Source: Dendrosporobacter quercicolus (GTDB lineage Bacteria > Bacillota > Negativicutes > DSM-1736 > Dendrosporobacteraceae). Taken from it: a stretch of DNA of 64,000 nt. Below the pieces are notes generated by a model that was given only the letters and a program-made list of their open reading frames with translations, did no database searches and had not been told where the DNA came from. Location: positions 94,204-158,203 of the forward strand of contig NZ_FNHB01000006.1 in NCBI RefSeq assembly GCF_900104455.1, read 5' to 3'. Shown in pieces: positions 47,575 through 56,976 of the stretch. Made by a program: the position numbers and the translations under genes. Within the stretch, counting starts at the first letter, position 1, and each line of letters opens with the position of its first letter.

Positions 47575-50055
47575 ATGTACAACAGATTTACCGGTAGAGC
47601 GATAAAAGTTCTGGAGTTAGCCCAGCAGGAAGCCGGAAGGCTGGGGCATGGGTATGTGGGCACTGAGCATTTGCTGCTGGGCCTGGTTCATGAAGGCGAA
47701 GGCGTGGCGGCCAAAGCGCTTGCCTCGATTCATATCAATCTCGCCGCAGTGCGGGCACAGACCGAGGCCTTAATCGGGCGGGGCGACAGCGCTTCCACTG
47801 AGATTGGCTATACGCCGCGGGCCAAGCAGGTGATGGAGCTGGCGGTAGAGGAGGCCAAGCTGCTGGGGCATAATTATATCGGGACTGAACATATCCTGCT
47901 TGGTCTGATCAGAGAAGGCGAAGGCGTTGCCGGCCGGGTGCTGGCAAGCCTGGGCGCTGATTTGAATGTGGTCAGGCAGGTGGTGATCAAAATGCTGGGC
48001 GGCGCCGATCATGCCGGGGCGGCTCCTCAGGCTAATAACGGCGCCCGCCCGGAGAACGCCAACGGCAATACGCCGAATTTAAACGAATTCGGCCGGGATT
48101 TGAATAGTCTAGCGAAAGAGGGCAAAATTGATCCGGTGGTGGGCCGGGATAATGAAATTGACCGGGTAATCCAAATCCTAAGCCGCCGGACCAAAAATAA
48201 TCCGGTGCTGATTGGCGAGCCTGGCGTCGGTAAAACCGCGATTGCGGAGGGGCTGGCCCAGCGTATCGTTCAGGGTGCGGTTCCGGAGGTTTTGCGCGGC
48301 AAACGGGTTGTTTCGCTCAATATGGCTTCCCTGGTGGCCGGATCAAAATATCGCGGTGAATTTGAAGAACGCCTGAAAAAGGTGATGGAAGAAATCCGTA
48401 CAGCCGGCAATGTGATTTTGTTTATTGATGAAATGCATACCTTGATTGGGGCCGGAGCGGCCGAGGGAGCAATCGATGCGGCGAATATCCTGAAACCGGC
48501 TCTGGCCAGGGGTGAATTGCAAGCCATTGGCGCAACCACCTTAAATGAATATAAAAAATACATTGAAAAAGACGCTGCCCTGGAGAGACGTTTCCAGCCC
48601 ATTGTTGTAGGCGAACCGTCGGTAGAGGATGCCATTACCATTTTGCAGGGGATCCGCGACAAATACGAAGCGTTTCACCGGGCGCAGATTACTGATGAAG
48701 CAATTGACGCGGCCGTCAAATTATCCCATCGTTATATTTCAGACCGGTTTTTACCTGATAAGGCCATCGATTTAATGGATGAGGCGGCTTCCCGGGTGCG
48801 TTTGCAGTCTTTCTCGGCTCCGCCCGATATTCAGGATAGCGAAAAGAAGCTGGAAAAACTGCGGGCTGAAAAAGAAGCTGCCATTACTGCCCAGGAATAT
48901 GAACGGGCGGCGCAGCTGCGCGATGAGGAAGGCCGGCTGAAAGCCGAGCTGGAAAGCAAACAGAAACAATGGCGGGAACGGCAGAGCGGGCGCAGTGTGG
49001 TTACCGCCGAGGATATTGCTCATGTGGTGGCGGCCTGGACAGGCATTCCGGTCGCACGAATGGCTGAAGGCGAGGCCGAGCGGCTGTTGAAACTGGAAGC
49101 TGTATTGCACAACCGTCTGATTGGACAGGAGGATGCCGTCAAGTCTGTAGCCCGGGCTGTGCGCAGAGCGCGGGCCGGCCTAAAAGATCCCAAACGCCCC
49201 ATTGGTTCGTTTATCTTCCTGGGACCGACCGGCGTAGGCAAGACCGAACTGGCCAGAGCGCTGGCGGAAGCGTTGTTTGGCGACGAAAGTGCGATGATCA
49301 GACTGGATATGTCGGAATACATGGAAAAACATACGGTATCGCGGCTGGTGGGAGCTCCCCCCGGTTATGTCGGGTTTGATGAAGGCGGCCAGCTGACCGA
49401 CGCGATCCGCCGGAAACCGTATGCCGTAATCCTGCTGGATGAAATCGAAAAGGCCCATTACGATGTCTTTAACATTCTGTTGCAGGTGCTGGAGGATGGG
49501 CGGCTGACTGACAGTCAGGGCAGAACGGTCGATTTTAAAAATACGGTGATTATTATGACTTCCAATGTTGGAGCCAAACACCTTAAGCAGGACAGCGGTA
49601 CAATGGGTTTTTTAACCGACAGCCGGGCCGCTTCCGACCAAAATGCCAAGACACGGGTTCTCGATGAAGTAAAACGGACGTTCCGGCCTGAATTTCTCAA
49701 CCGGGTTGACGAGCTGATTGTATTTAGCAGCCTGACCGATCATGAGCTGATCAAAATTGTGGACATTATGCTGGGCAGCGTTGCCGAACGGCTGGCTGAT
49801 AACGGTATCGGGCTTACGATTACTGATAAAGCCAAAGGTGAGCTATTGAAGGAAGGCCGGGATTATGCCTATGGCGCCCGCCCGCTGCGCCGGGCTATTC
49901 AAAGGCTGATTGAAGATGAAATTGCCGATATGCTGCTGCGTCAGGAAGCTGTGGCCGGCGTTACGGTGGTTGTTGATGCCGATAGTGACGGCAAGCTGGT
50001 CTTCTCCCGTAGGGATTCCCAACCGGAATCGCCCGCAGTGCAGGAAATAAAATAA
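47575..50055 (+). CDS. clpC: ATP-dependent Clp protease ATP-binding subunit ClpC
   Basis: AAA+ unfoldase that feeds arginine-phosphorylated substrates to ClpP. The 826-residue protein has an N-terminal double Clp repeat (about 1-145) and two ATPase modules with Walker A motifs GEPGVGKT (near 214) and GPTGVGKT (near 549). A UVR-containing M domain lies between them (about 410-455). AGGAG 9 nt upstream sets this ATG, one base after the mcsB stop. Confidence 0.97.
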   Translation: MYNRFTGRAIKVLELAQQEAGRLGHGYVGTEHLLLGLVHEGEGVAAKALASIHINLAAVRAQTEALIGRGDSASTEIGYTPRAKQVMELAVEEAKLLGHNYIGTEHILLGLIREGEGVAGRVLASLGADLNVVRQVVIKMLGGADHAGAAPQANNGARPENANGNTPNLNEFGRDLNSLAKEGKIDPVVGRDNEIDRVIQILSRRTKNNPVLIGEPGVGKTAIAEGLAQRIVQGAVPEVLRGKRVVSLNMASLVAGSKYRGEFEERLKKVMEEIRTAGNVILFIDEMHTLIGAGAAEGAIDAANILKPALARGELQAIGATTLNEYKKYIEKDAALERRFQPIVVGEPSVEDAITILQGIRDKYEAFHRAQITDEAIDAAVKLSHRYISDRFLPDKAIDLMDEAASRVRLQSFSAPPDIQDSEKKLEKLRAEKEAAITAQEYERAAQLRDEEGRLKAELESKQKQWRERQSGRSVVTAEDIAHVVAAWTGIPVARMAEGEAERLLKLEAVLHNRLIGQEDAVKSVARAVRRARAGLKDPKRPIGSFIFLGPTGVGKTELARALAEALFGDESAMIRLDMSEYMEKHTVSRLVGAPPGYVGFDEGGQLTDAIRRKPYAVILLDEIEKAHYDVFNILLQVLEDGRLTDSQGRTVDFKNTVIIMTSNVGAKHLKQDSGTMGFLTDSRAASDQNAKTRVLDEVKRTFRPEFLNRVDELIVFSSLTDHELIKIVDIMLGSVAERLADNGIGLTITDKAKGELLKEGRDYAYGARPLRRAIQRLIEDEIADMLLRQEAVAGVTVVVDADSDGKLVFSRRDSQPESPAVQEIK

Positions 50056-50060
50056 CAAAC

Positions 50061-50094
50061 AACGAAAAGCACTCTAATAAGAGTGCTTTTCGTT
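50061..50094 (+). terminator. Hairpin terminator after clpC
   Basis: AACGAAAAGCACTC pairs perfectly with GAGTGCTTTTCGTT across TAATAA; T residues are within the stem. It ends 18 bp before the radA start. Confidence 0.8.
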
Positions 50095-50112
50095 ATTGAA
50101 GGGAGTTAACCT

Positions 50113-51477
50113 ATGGGTAAACGTAAGACAGCTTTTTGTTGCCAGCAATGCGGTTATGATTCGCCCAAATGGCTGGGGCGCTGTCCGGGCTGCGGGGCCT
50201 GGAATACTATGGTGGAAGAAACGGTCAGGACTGAGCCGGTTCGGGGCGGGACGGGCGGTTTGGCCGGCGGTCGGCCGCCGGTGCCGATTGCGGAGGTGGA
50301 GGTGGCCGATATGCCCCGGTTTGCTACAGGCTCAGGTGAGCTGGACCGGGTGCTTGGCGGCGGGATTATCCCGGGTTCCATGGTGCTTATTGTTGGCGAT
50401 CCCGGTGTCGGCAAATCCAGCCTGACCTTAAAAAACTGCGCCTATGTTGCTAAACACTCCGGCAAGGTGCTATACGTAACCGGGGAGGAAAGTGTCCGGC
50501 AGGTGCGTTTGCGGGCTGATCGCTTGGCTGCAATTGATGATCAGCTATATGTGTTAAGCGAAACCAATCTGGAGGTTATCGAACAGCAAACAATGAAGAT
50601 GAATCCGAAGCTGCTGGTCATTGATTCCATTCAGACGATGTTCCGGCCGGAGCTGTCAAGCGCGCCCGGCAGTGTAAGCCAGGTGAGGGAAAGTGCGGTG
50701 CAGTTATTGCGTCTGGCGAAAAATAACGCTGTTGCAATCTTTGTGGTAGGGCATGTGACAAAAGACGGAGCGTTGGCCGGACCGCGCGTGCTGGAGCATA
50801 TTGTAGATACGGTGTTATATTTTGAAGGGGAGCGCAATGCCCAGTTCAGGGTATTGCGGGCGGTGAAAAACCGGTTCGGCAGCACCAATGAAATTGGTCT
50901 GTTCGAGATGCGAAGCGAAGGTTTACTTGATGTACCTGACGCTTCCAAATTATTTTTATCCGAGCGGCCGATGGCTGTGCCGGGCAGTGTGGTTATTCCC
51001 ACCGTTGAGGGTACCCGGCCGCTATTGGTGGAAATTCAGGCGCTTGTCAGCGACTCACCCTTCATGCCGCCGCGCCGAACGGCGGATTACGTTGATATCA
51101 AACGGATTCAGCTGCTGCTGGCGGTTTTGGAGAAACGGGTTGGAATGCTGCTGGGCACTTCCGACGTTTATGTTAAAATAGCCGGGGGCATTAAGGTGGA
51201 TGAACCGGCAGTCGATTTAGGCCTTATCCTGGCGCTGGCGTCAAGCTTCCGCAACCGGCGTACGGCCGCTAACACCGTTCTTGTCGGTGAGGTGGGCCTG
51301 GCCGGTGAGGTCAGGGCGGTGTCGCAGGTTGAAGTGCGCCTGCGCGAGGCTGCTAAGATGGGTTTTAGCCGGATGATACTACCTAAAGGAAATTTAAAAA
51401 ATTTACCCGATGGCGGGTCAATTGCCTTGGTGGGAGTGGAAACAGTGGCTGAAGCGCTGGAGGCCGGACTGGAATAA
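50113..51477 (+). CDS. radA: DNA repair protein RadA
   Basis: RecA-like helicase for branch migration. An N-terminal zinc finger (CQQCGYDSPKWLGRCPGCGAW) is followed by Walker A GDPGVGKS near residue 96, the RadA motif KNRFGSTNEIG, and a C-terminal Lon-protease-like domain. The 454-residue length is typical. AAGGGAG precedes the ATG. disA follows, a common pairing. Confidence 0.96.
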   Translation: MGKRKTAFCCQQCGYDSPKWLGRCPGCGAWNTMVEETVRTEPVRGGTGGLAGGRPPVPIAEVEVADMPRFATGSGELDRVLGGGIIPGSMVLIVGDPGVGKSSLTLKNCAYVAKHSGKVLYVTGEESVRQVRLRADRLAAIDDQLYVLSETNLEVIEQQTMKMNPKLLVIDSIQTMFRPELSSAPGSVSQVRESAVQLLRLAKNNAVAIFVVGHVTKDGALAGPRVLEHIVDTVLYFEGERNAQFRVLRAVKNRFGSTNEIGLFEMRSEGLLDVPDASKLFLSERPMAVPGSVVIPTVEGTRPLLVEIQALVSDSPFMPPRRTADYVDIKRIQLLLAVLEKRVGMLLGTSDVYVKIAGGIKVDEPAVDLGLILALASSFRNRRTAANTVLVGEVGLAGEVRAVSQVEVRLREAAKMGFSRMILPKGNLKNLPDGGSIALVGVETVAEALEAGLE

Positions 51478-51494
51478 AGATTAAGTGAAAAAAT

Positions 51495-51518
51495 TTAAAA
51501 TCCGGAAGGATTTTTTAA
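51495..51518 (+). terminator. Terminator after radA
   Basis: AAAATCC, loop GGAA, GGATTTT followed by further T residues. Confidence 0.8.
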
Positions 51519-51680
51519 AAATTTGGTGTAATGTTAAGCTATTATGAAAAATTTGGTAATGATTTGACCATAGCTGGATAAATAGTGCCTTGGCGTCATT
51601 TAAAACAGTGAGTATAAGTTTGCAAGGTACTGTGGCGATGATTATGAATGCAGCAAAGAGCGGTGTTGGAGGCAGTTAAT

Positions 51681-52763
51681 ATGACAATTATTAGAGTTGA
51701 ACGGTTATGGGATGCGAAATTTATCAATATTATTAAGTCGCTGGCTCCGGGAATGCCGCTTAGAGAGGGTCTTGAAAATATTTTACGGGCAAAGATGGGG
51801 GCTTTGGTAGTCGTCGGCGACAGCCCGACCATTATGGATCTGGTCGATGGCGGTTTCTTGCTGAATTGCGATTATACCCCTTCTGCATTTTACGAATTGG
51901 CAAAAATGGATGGCGCAATTATTTTGTCGCATGACGCCAAAAGAATTCTATCGGCCAATGCTCAGCTGGTACCCGATTCGGCTATTGCCACTTCTGAGAC
52001 CGGCACAAGACATAGAACCGCCGAGCGGGTGGCGCGCCAGACCGGAGCTTTGGTTGTTTCCATTTCCCAGCGGCGCAACCTTATTTCGGTGTATGTGGGC
52101 AATATAAGGTATGTGTTAAAGGACATCACGGTGATTTTAAACCGGGCGAATCAAGCCTTGCAAACGTTTGAAAAATATCAGGCTGTGCTGATGAAGGGGC
52201 TTACCCATTTGAATGGCCTGGAATTTGAAGATCTGGCGACAATGGCTGATGTTGCCGGCCCGCTTATCCGGGCTGAACAAGTCAGCAGAATCGCCAGAGA
52301 AGTGGAACGCAATATTATCGAACTGGGCACCGAAGGCCGTCTGGTTAGTATGCAGATGGCTGAGCTGGTTTCGGACGAAAATGACATTTATTATTTAATC
52401 AAGGATTACTGTCTGAGTGCGGACGAAAAAACGCATCATTCCATCCGGGAGCAGCTAGCCGCGCTGCCGGAGGAAACTTTGGATCCGCACACCGTCTGCC
52501 GTATTTTAGGTTTTGGGGTAACTGCCAATTCGGTGGATATGCCGGTGGTACCCCGTGGTTACCGGCTGCTGAGGCGTATTCCGCGCTTGCCGATGGCGGT
52601 GGTGGAAAACCTGGTGGAACGTTTTAAAACGCTCCACCACATTTATAACGCCAGTATTGCCGAACTGGACGATGTCGAGGGAATCGGCGAGGTTCGGGCC
52701 AAGTCAATAAAAGACGGTCTGAGAAGGCTGCGTGAGCAGGCCGTTCTGGACCGTTGTACGTGA
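51681..52763 (+). CDS. disA: Diadenylate cyclase DisA (DNA integrity scanning protein)
   Basis: Makes c-di-AMP while scanning DNA and delays sporulation when branched DNA is met. The DAC domain (about 1-140) carries the DGA motif in KMDGAIIL and the RHR motif in GTRHRTAERVA. A linker and a C-terminal helix-hairpin-helix domain follow (DDVEGIGEVRAKSI). GGAGG precedes this ATG; an upstream start 11 codons earlier is rejected. Confidence 0.96.
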   Translation: MTIIRVERLWDAKFINIIKSLAPGMPLREGLENILRAKMGALVVVGDSPTIMDLVDGGFLLNCDYTPSAFYELAKMDGAIILSHDAKRILSANAQLVPDSAIATSETGTRHRTAERVARQTGALVVSISQRRNLISVYVGNIRYVLKDITVILNRANQALQTFEKYQAVLMKGLTHLNGLEFEDLATMADVAGPLIRAEQVSRIAREVERNIIELGTEGRLVSMQMAELVSDENDIYYLIKDYCLSADEKTHHSIREQLAALPEETLDPHTVCRILGFGVTANSVDMPVVPRGYRLLRRIPRLPMAVVENLVERFKTLHHIYNASIAELDDVEGIGEVRAKSIKDGLRRLREQAVLDRCT

Positions 52764-52764
52764 G

Positions 52765-53079
52765 CTATTGATTTAAGTCGACATCCCGGACAAACCGGGC
52801 ATAAGCCTGATTTCCTTCCACCCTGACGACCTGGTACAGTTTATTATCTTCCGACAGCACCTCATCGCCAATTCCGACGACCAATGGCACATACATCAAA
52901 TGATTGCCTGTTTCTTCATCAACAATGATATAGTAATCGTACACTTTTTGCGGTGTTTGCTCAGGTTTCTGCTGGATGAGCAAAAAGTTTTCCAAAGGCA
53001 GGAGATGAATTGAACTAACCGCGATGCACCCAATCAGCAGCAGCGCTCCCGCGATTAGTAAAAGTCGCCGTTTGAGCAT
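52765..53079 (-). CDS. Small secreted or membrane-anchored protein sharing a module with SpoIIP
   Basis: The 104-residue protein has an N-terminal membrane helix (about 5-25, possible lipobox LLIGC near residue 18). The remaining domain (about 48-100) resembles residues about 33-85 of the adjacent SpoIIP: YIIVDEETG, GDEVLSEDNKLYQV and VEGNQAYARFVR have close counterparts there. It is encoded 17 bp after spoIIP and probably co-transcribed. No family name is known to me; it may help place SpoIIP at the engulfing membrane. Confidence 0.75.
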   Translation of the reverse strand: MLKRRLLLIAGALLLIGCIAVSSIHLLPLENFLLIQQKPEQTPQKVYDYYIIVDEETGNHLMYVPLVVGIGDEVLSEDNKLYQVVRVEGNQAYARFVRDVDLNQ

Positions 53080-53096
53080 GCGAAGGCCTCCCTTCT

Positions 53097-54218
53097 TTAC
53101 TTTCGCCGCCGGCGGGAGTTGAAAATATCCCTGAACTCGTATTTTATAAAACGATTTAATTTGTTTATTGCTTCGTTCCAGCTGCCGGTGCTAAGATACA
53201 GATAGCCAAGCCCGCCAATCACCACTGCGCCAATGATATACAGCAGGTCGCCGGCATAAGACTCTTCCGCCGGCGACTCCGCTGCGCCGGGCTGATCCGC
53301 CGCTCCTTCAACCGGCGAGGCGGAGGCGCTGTTGCGCGCGCTTATCTGCAAAATAGAAGGGACGACATCGGCCAGTAAAGCCACACTGTGCTCGGCGGCA
53401 TCGCGGGAGTTATACTGTGTGCCAACTTCGACCAGCATGGCGCGGGGATTGAGGTCCTGGTTGTAATTGCCCCGGGCGACGAATATTCCTCTGATCAGGC
53501 CGCGATATTTGGCGTCAGCGGCTGCTTTGATCCGTTTGGCATAGTTTAACGTTGTCCGGCGGTTCTGGTTCTGCCATCCAACAACCAGCAGGATTTTTGC
53601 TGTCGGCTTGCCGTTAATTGTAACGCTGTAAGCACTTAACGGCCCGCTGTCGCGATGGAGATCAAATAAGGCGACCGGCTGATTTTGAAGCAGTTTCATA
53701 AAGGTCCGGCGGGAGCGGTGGTAAGCATTGGCGTCATGCGGATCATGCAGGGTCTTGCTGTGATTGACCTCATATCCAAGCTCTCTCAGCCGGTTGGTAA
53801 AAACATCGCCAACCAGCATAATGGTCCCCCGGCCGGGTATGGACGACCGTCCGTCGGTAGGGATGTAGGATTCGTCGGTATGCGTGTGATAGACGCTGAT
53901 GATTGGCAAAGCCGGATTCGACTGGGTTTGAGCCGGTATGGCAGAGGCCTCCATTGCAATATCTGTTTCGGTTCGGATAAATCGGGCTTTGGCTGACAGG
54001 CCTTCTACGGCAGTCACTTCATACAGGTGGTTTTCTTCACTGATATATTGATCGCCAGGCCTGACGTTACGGCCGGTTTGCATAACAATCTCTCCGGCCT
54101 CATCAATAATGGTGATATAACCGGATTCAAGTTCATCACTGTCGCCGTCCGGCAAGCTGGCGTTGGCCGGTGCGCTGCAGATCAGCAGCAAGGCAATGAG
54201 AAAAGCAAAACAGCGCAT
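53097..54218 (-). CDS. spoIIP: Stage II sporulation protein P (amidase/endopeptidase)
   Basis: Cleaves peptide stems and cross-links in septal peptidoglycan during engulfment, with SpoIID and SpoIIM. The protein has a signal peptide (about 1-21), a short N-terminal domain, the SpoIIP amidase domain (about 105-295) with YHTHTDESY and FDLHRDSG, and a C-terminal membrane helix (about 328-350). This C-terminal anchor differs from the single N-terminal helix of the Bacillus protein. The start is ATG at 54218. Confidence 0.93.
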   Translation of the reverse strand: MRCFAFLIALLLICSAPANASLPDGDSDELESGYITIIDEAGEIVMQTGRNVRPGDQYISEENHLYEVTAVEGLSAKARFIRTETDIAMEASAIPAQTQSNPALPIISVYHTHTDESYIPTDGRSSIPGRGTIMLVGDVFTNRLRELGYEVNHSKTLHDPHDANAYHRSRRTFMKLLQNQPVALFDLHRDSGPLSAYSVTINGKPTAKILLVVGWQNQNRRTTLNYAKRIKAAADAKYRGLIRGIFVARGNYNQDLNPRAMLVEVGTQYNSRDAAEHSVALLADVVPSILQISARNSASASPVEGAADQPGAAESPAEESYAGDLLYIIGAVVIGGLGYLYLSTGSWNEAINKLNRFIKYEFRDIFNSRRRRK

Positions 54219-54371
54219 GATAACACCTCTTCCTAGTACGGTGTCAGCTCAATCCAGGGAGGAATGCACCGGATTTAAAACTGCAACAGCACTAGCTATT
54301 GTTAGTCTTATCATGTCCTTTCGTTCGGCCGTTTATGTAATAAAAATGCAGCCGTGCGGCTGCATTACCGT

Positions 54372-54767
54372 TCAGGTCAAATGAAATACCCCGAGCGTAT
54401 TGACATTTTTACATTCCTGCTGCATTACTTCAGCCAGGCTTACGCCGCCTAAGTTGCATAACGCTGTTAAGTAAAAAATACTATGCCCCAATTCCTTGCC
54501 AATGATTTCCTGACAGTGACTACACGGCTTGCCTGACAAATGGGAAGACATAAATTGCTTAATATTGCTATAGTCGGTATCGGAGGGTACTTGTTGACGG
54601 GAAGCGGTAACCTGCACACAACCGCATTCGGTTACGGCCTTGGCAAAGGCCCGATTAACGCGGGCGGCGGATTCCTGGTATTTCGTCAGTACATCTAAGA
54701 CACTGCGATGACGGATAAGATAATCATCAACAGCGTTTTGAAAGTCAATGCAGCATTTATCATGCAC
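54372..54767 (-). CDS. DUF1573-type conserved protein
   Basis: A soluble protein of about 131 residues common in Clostridia-like genomes near carD. Visible features are VDDYLIRHRSVLDVLTKYQES near residue 14, ECGCVQV with paired cysteines, KPCSHCQEIIGKELG, and an ALCNLGGVSL segment. GAGGTG 6 nt upstream suggests a GTG start. Function unknown; the cysteines may bind a metal. Confidence 0.82.
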   Translation of the reverse strand: MHDKCCIDFQNAVDDYLIRHRSVLDVLTKYQESAARVNRAFAKAVTECGCVQVTASRQQVPSDTDYSNIKQFMSSHLSGKPCSHCQEIIGKELGHSIFYLTALCNLGGVSLAEVMQQECKNVNTLGVFHLT

Positions 54768-54843
54768 GGTGAACACCTCGCTTTGAAATTATTATATATA
54801 CATAAAACTACCGTTGTCAATGGCGCTAAATGAAAATCGACAA

Positions 54844-54873
54844 TTGACAATAATCCCGTCATTGTGCTAAAAT
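54844..54873 (+). promoter_or_regulatory. First of two tandem sigma-A promoters for carD
   Basis: TTGACA (54844-54849), 18-bp spacer, TAAAAT (54868-54873). Confidence 0.7.
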
Positions 54874-54881
54874 ATAAAATT

Positions 54882-54910
54882 TTGACAAAAACGTTTATTC
54901 ATGGTATAAT
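54882..54910 (+). promoter_or_regulatory. Second of two tandem sigma-A promoters for carD
   Basis: Perfect TTGACA (54882-54887), 17-bp spacer, perfect TATAAT (54905-54910), 27 bp before the carD start. Confidence 0.92.
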
Positions 54911-54936
54911 CATAGTCAACGTCAGGAGGTGCTGCG

Positions 54937-55431
54937 ATGTTGACGGTGGGAGATAAGGTAGTGTATCCTATGCATGGCGCTGGGATTATCGAAGGTATCG
55001 AAGAACATGAAGTGATGGGACAGCGGCAGCTCTATTTTATACTTACCATGCCTTTCGGCGGGATGCGGGTCATGATACCGATGAACAATGTCGAAAATAT
55101 TGGTCTGAGGGAAGTCATCGGTCAACCGGAGGTAGAAAAAGTCATCGACATTCTCCGGACGCCTCCAGGTCAGGTCAATGGAAGCTGGAACAGGCGATTT
55201 AACGCAAATTTATTAAAAATCAAAAGCGGCAGTATTTATGAAGTTGCGGAGGTAGTGCGTAACCTGATGCTGCAGGATAGGGTCAAGAAAATTTCGACAG
55301 GTGAAAGAAGGCTTTTGGATACTGCCCGGCAAATATTAGTTAGTGAATTGGTATTGGCTTGTGATAAGGATGCTGAAAGTATCGAAGCATGGGTATATGA
55401 ACTGTTAAAAGAAAATACGCCAGGCGACTGA
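54937..55431 (+). CDS. CarD family transcriptional regulator
   Basis: Binds RNA polymerase beta via an N-terminal Tudor-like domain (VGDKVVYPMHGAGIIEGIE) and promoter DNA through a C-terminal helical domain. It stabilises open complexes. The 164-residue length is typical. AGGAGG precedes the ATG. Two consensus promoters suggest high expression. Confidence 0.94.
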   Translation: MLTVGDKVVYPMHGAGIIEGIEEHEVMGQRQLYFILTMPFGGMRVMIPMNNVENIGLREVIGQPEVEKVIDILRTPPGQVNGSWNRRFNANLLKIKSGSIYEVAEVVRNLMLQDRVKKISTGERRLLDTARQILVSELVLACDKDAESIEAWVYELLKENTPGD

Positions 55432-55549
55432 CGTATTTTTTTATTAATTTTGGGGTAAACTATTTTTAGATTTCCACAATTTGGTGGAAACGCTCCGCCT
55501 TTGTATTTTGCTTTGGTGAAAAAATCGAACAATGGAAGGGGGTGAGACT

Positions 55550-56668
55550 TTGTTGGATAAAGTATTGAGATTTATTATTACGATTTTAACGGCTATTGCC
55601 GGGCTAATGCTGGTTAAGCTAATCAATCCGTTTTTAACGTCAATTATTGGCGCGGAGTTTTTGCAAATGGGATTGTTTGGTTTGACGATGACCGCTATTC
55701 TATCATTTTTGATTGGCGGTATTTTGGGTGGTTTTGTTGGTTTTCTTGTAGCGCCATTTTTAATTAAGCATCTTTGGCAATTTACGTATTGGGTGGAAGC
55801 GCGGCTGAATAAAATGCCGGTCTACGATGTTTTAGCCGGGGCGCTGGGATTAGCTATTGGCCTTATCATTGCTAATTTGCTGGGTACAGCTTTTTTGCCT
55901 GTGCCGATTGTCGGCAGTTATGTCCCCGGAGTGCTGAGCATAATATTGGGCTATTTGGGAATCAATCTAACGATCCGGAAAAAAGATGAATTAGCTGCTC
56001 TGTTCGAGGTGATACCTTGGATGGGGAAGGATAAGCCGAAAGATAAAACTTCCGACAACGTACAGTATAAGATTTTTGACACCAGTGTCATCATTGATGG
56101 TCGTATTGCCGATATTTGCAACAGCGGTTTTATCGAAGGAACTTTGGTGATTCCGGTCTTTGTATTGGAAGAACTCCAGCATATTGCCGATTCATCGGAC
56201 TTATTAAAACGCACGCGCGGTCGCAGAGGCCTGGATATTTTAAACCGTATTCAAAAAGAAATGGGTATGTATGTTAAGATTGACAATCGTGACTTTGATG
56301 ACATTGCCGAGGTTGACTCGAAACTGGTTAAGCTTGCTCAGGTGCTCAATGCCAAGATCATCACCAATGATTATAACCTGAATAAGGTGGCTGAGCTGCA
56401 GGGTGTACCGGTTTTGAATATTAACGAATTGTCAAATGCCGTAAAGCCGGTTGTTCTGCCGGGTGAGGATATGATCGTGCATGTCGTGAAGGATGGCAAG
56501 GAATTTGGCCAGGGCGTCGCGTATCTTGACGACGGCACAATGATTGTTGTGGATGGCGGTAAGAAGCACATTGGCGAGACCATTGACGTGCTAGTTACAT
56601 CTGTTTTGCAAACCGCGGCAGGCAGGATGATTTTTGCCAAACCCAAAGCGATGGAAAGAGGAGCCTAG
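55550..56668 (+). CDS. Membrane PIN/TRAM domain protein
   Basis: A protein of about 372 residues with four N-terminal hydrophobic segments (about 5-140), a PIN nuclease-like domain (about 180-300, beginning IFDTSVIIDGRIADI) and a C-terminal TRAM domain (about 305-370). The family is widespread in Firmicutes between carD and ispD. The ribosome-binding GGGGGTGA favours a TTG at 55550 or 55553 over the ATG at 55532. Confidence 0.9.
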   Translation: MLDKVLRFIITILTAIAGLMLVKLINPFLTSIIGAEFLQMGLFGLTMTAILSFLIGGILGGFVGFLVAPFLIKHLWQFTYWVEARLNKMPVYDVLAGALGLAIGLIIANLLGTAFLPVPIVGSYVPGVLSIILGYLGINLTIRKKDELAALFEVIPWMGKDKPKDKTSDNVQYKIFDTSVIIDGRIADICNSGFIEGTLVIPVFVLEELQHIADSSDLLKRTRGRRGLDILNRIQKEMGMYVKIDNRDFDDIAEVDSKLVKLAQVLNAKIITNDYNLNKVAELQGVPVLNINELSNAVKPVVLPGEDMIVHVVKDGKEFGQGVAYLDDGTMIVVDGGKKHIGETIDVLVTSVLQTAAGRMIFAKPKAMERGA

Positions 56669-56693
56669 CGCCTTGTTGCCCCAAAAAATCCCC

Positions 56694-56720
56694 AGCCCCG
56701 CACGCTGCGCGTGCGGGGCT
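56694..56720 (+). terminator. Terminator after the PIN/TRAM gene
   Basis: AGCCCCGCACGC, loop TGC, GCGTGCGGGGCT, then TTTT. A strong 12-bp GC stem. Confidence 0.88.
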
Positions 56721-56750
56721 TTTGCATTTCAACAAAACAATATTCCCGCC

Positions 56751-56900
56751 TTCCTCCGTCCCCTCTGCGGTTCAAAAAAGTCCCGTTCCTCCGCGTCCCC
56801 TTTGCGTCCTTCGAGTACTTTGCGGTTAACCCGTTCCCCGGCCTATAAGTAGCCTCCGCGCCCCCTTCGCGGTACTTCGCAGTTAACTGTCGTTTCCCCC
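56751..56900. repeat. Dispersed intergenic repeat, copy A
   Basis: C-rich and T-rich non-coding DNA with motifs CCTCTGCGGTTC, GCGTCCTTCGAGTACTT and GCGGTTAAC, followed by a second partial version (CGCGGTACTTCGCAGTTAAC). GCGTCCTTCGAGTACTT is identical in copy B at 63861-63960. The ispDF promoter begins at its end. Confidence 0.7.
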
Positions 56901-56904
56901 GCCT

Positions 56905-56934
56905 TTGACAGGGATCTGCCGTTTTTGCTAGAAT
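56905..56934 (+). promoter_or_regulatory. Sigma-A promoter for ispDF
   Basis: TTGACA (56905-56910), 18-bp spacer, TAGAAT (56929-56934). The predicted start point lies after the first in-frame ATG at 56935, which excludes that ATG as the start codon. Confidence 0.75.
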
Positions 56935-56976
56935 ATGTACACCGAGGATAAATTTAGCGCGAAAGTGGGTATTTCT

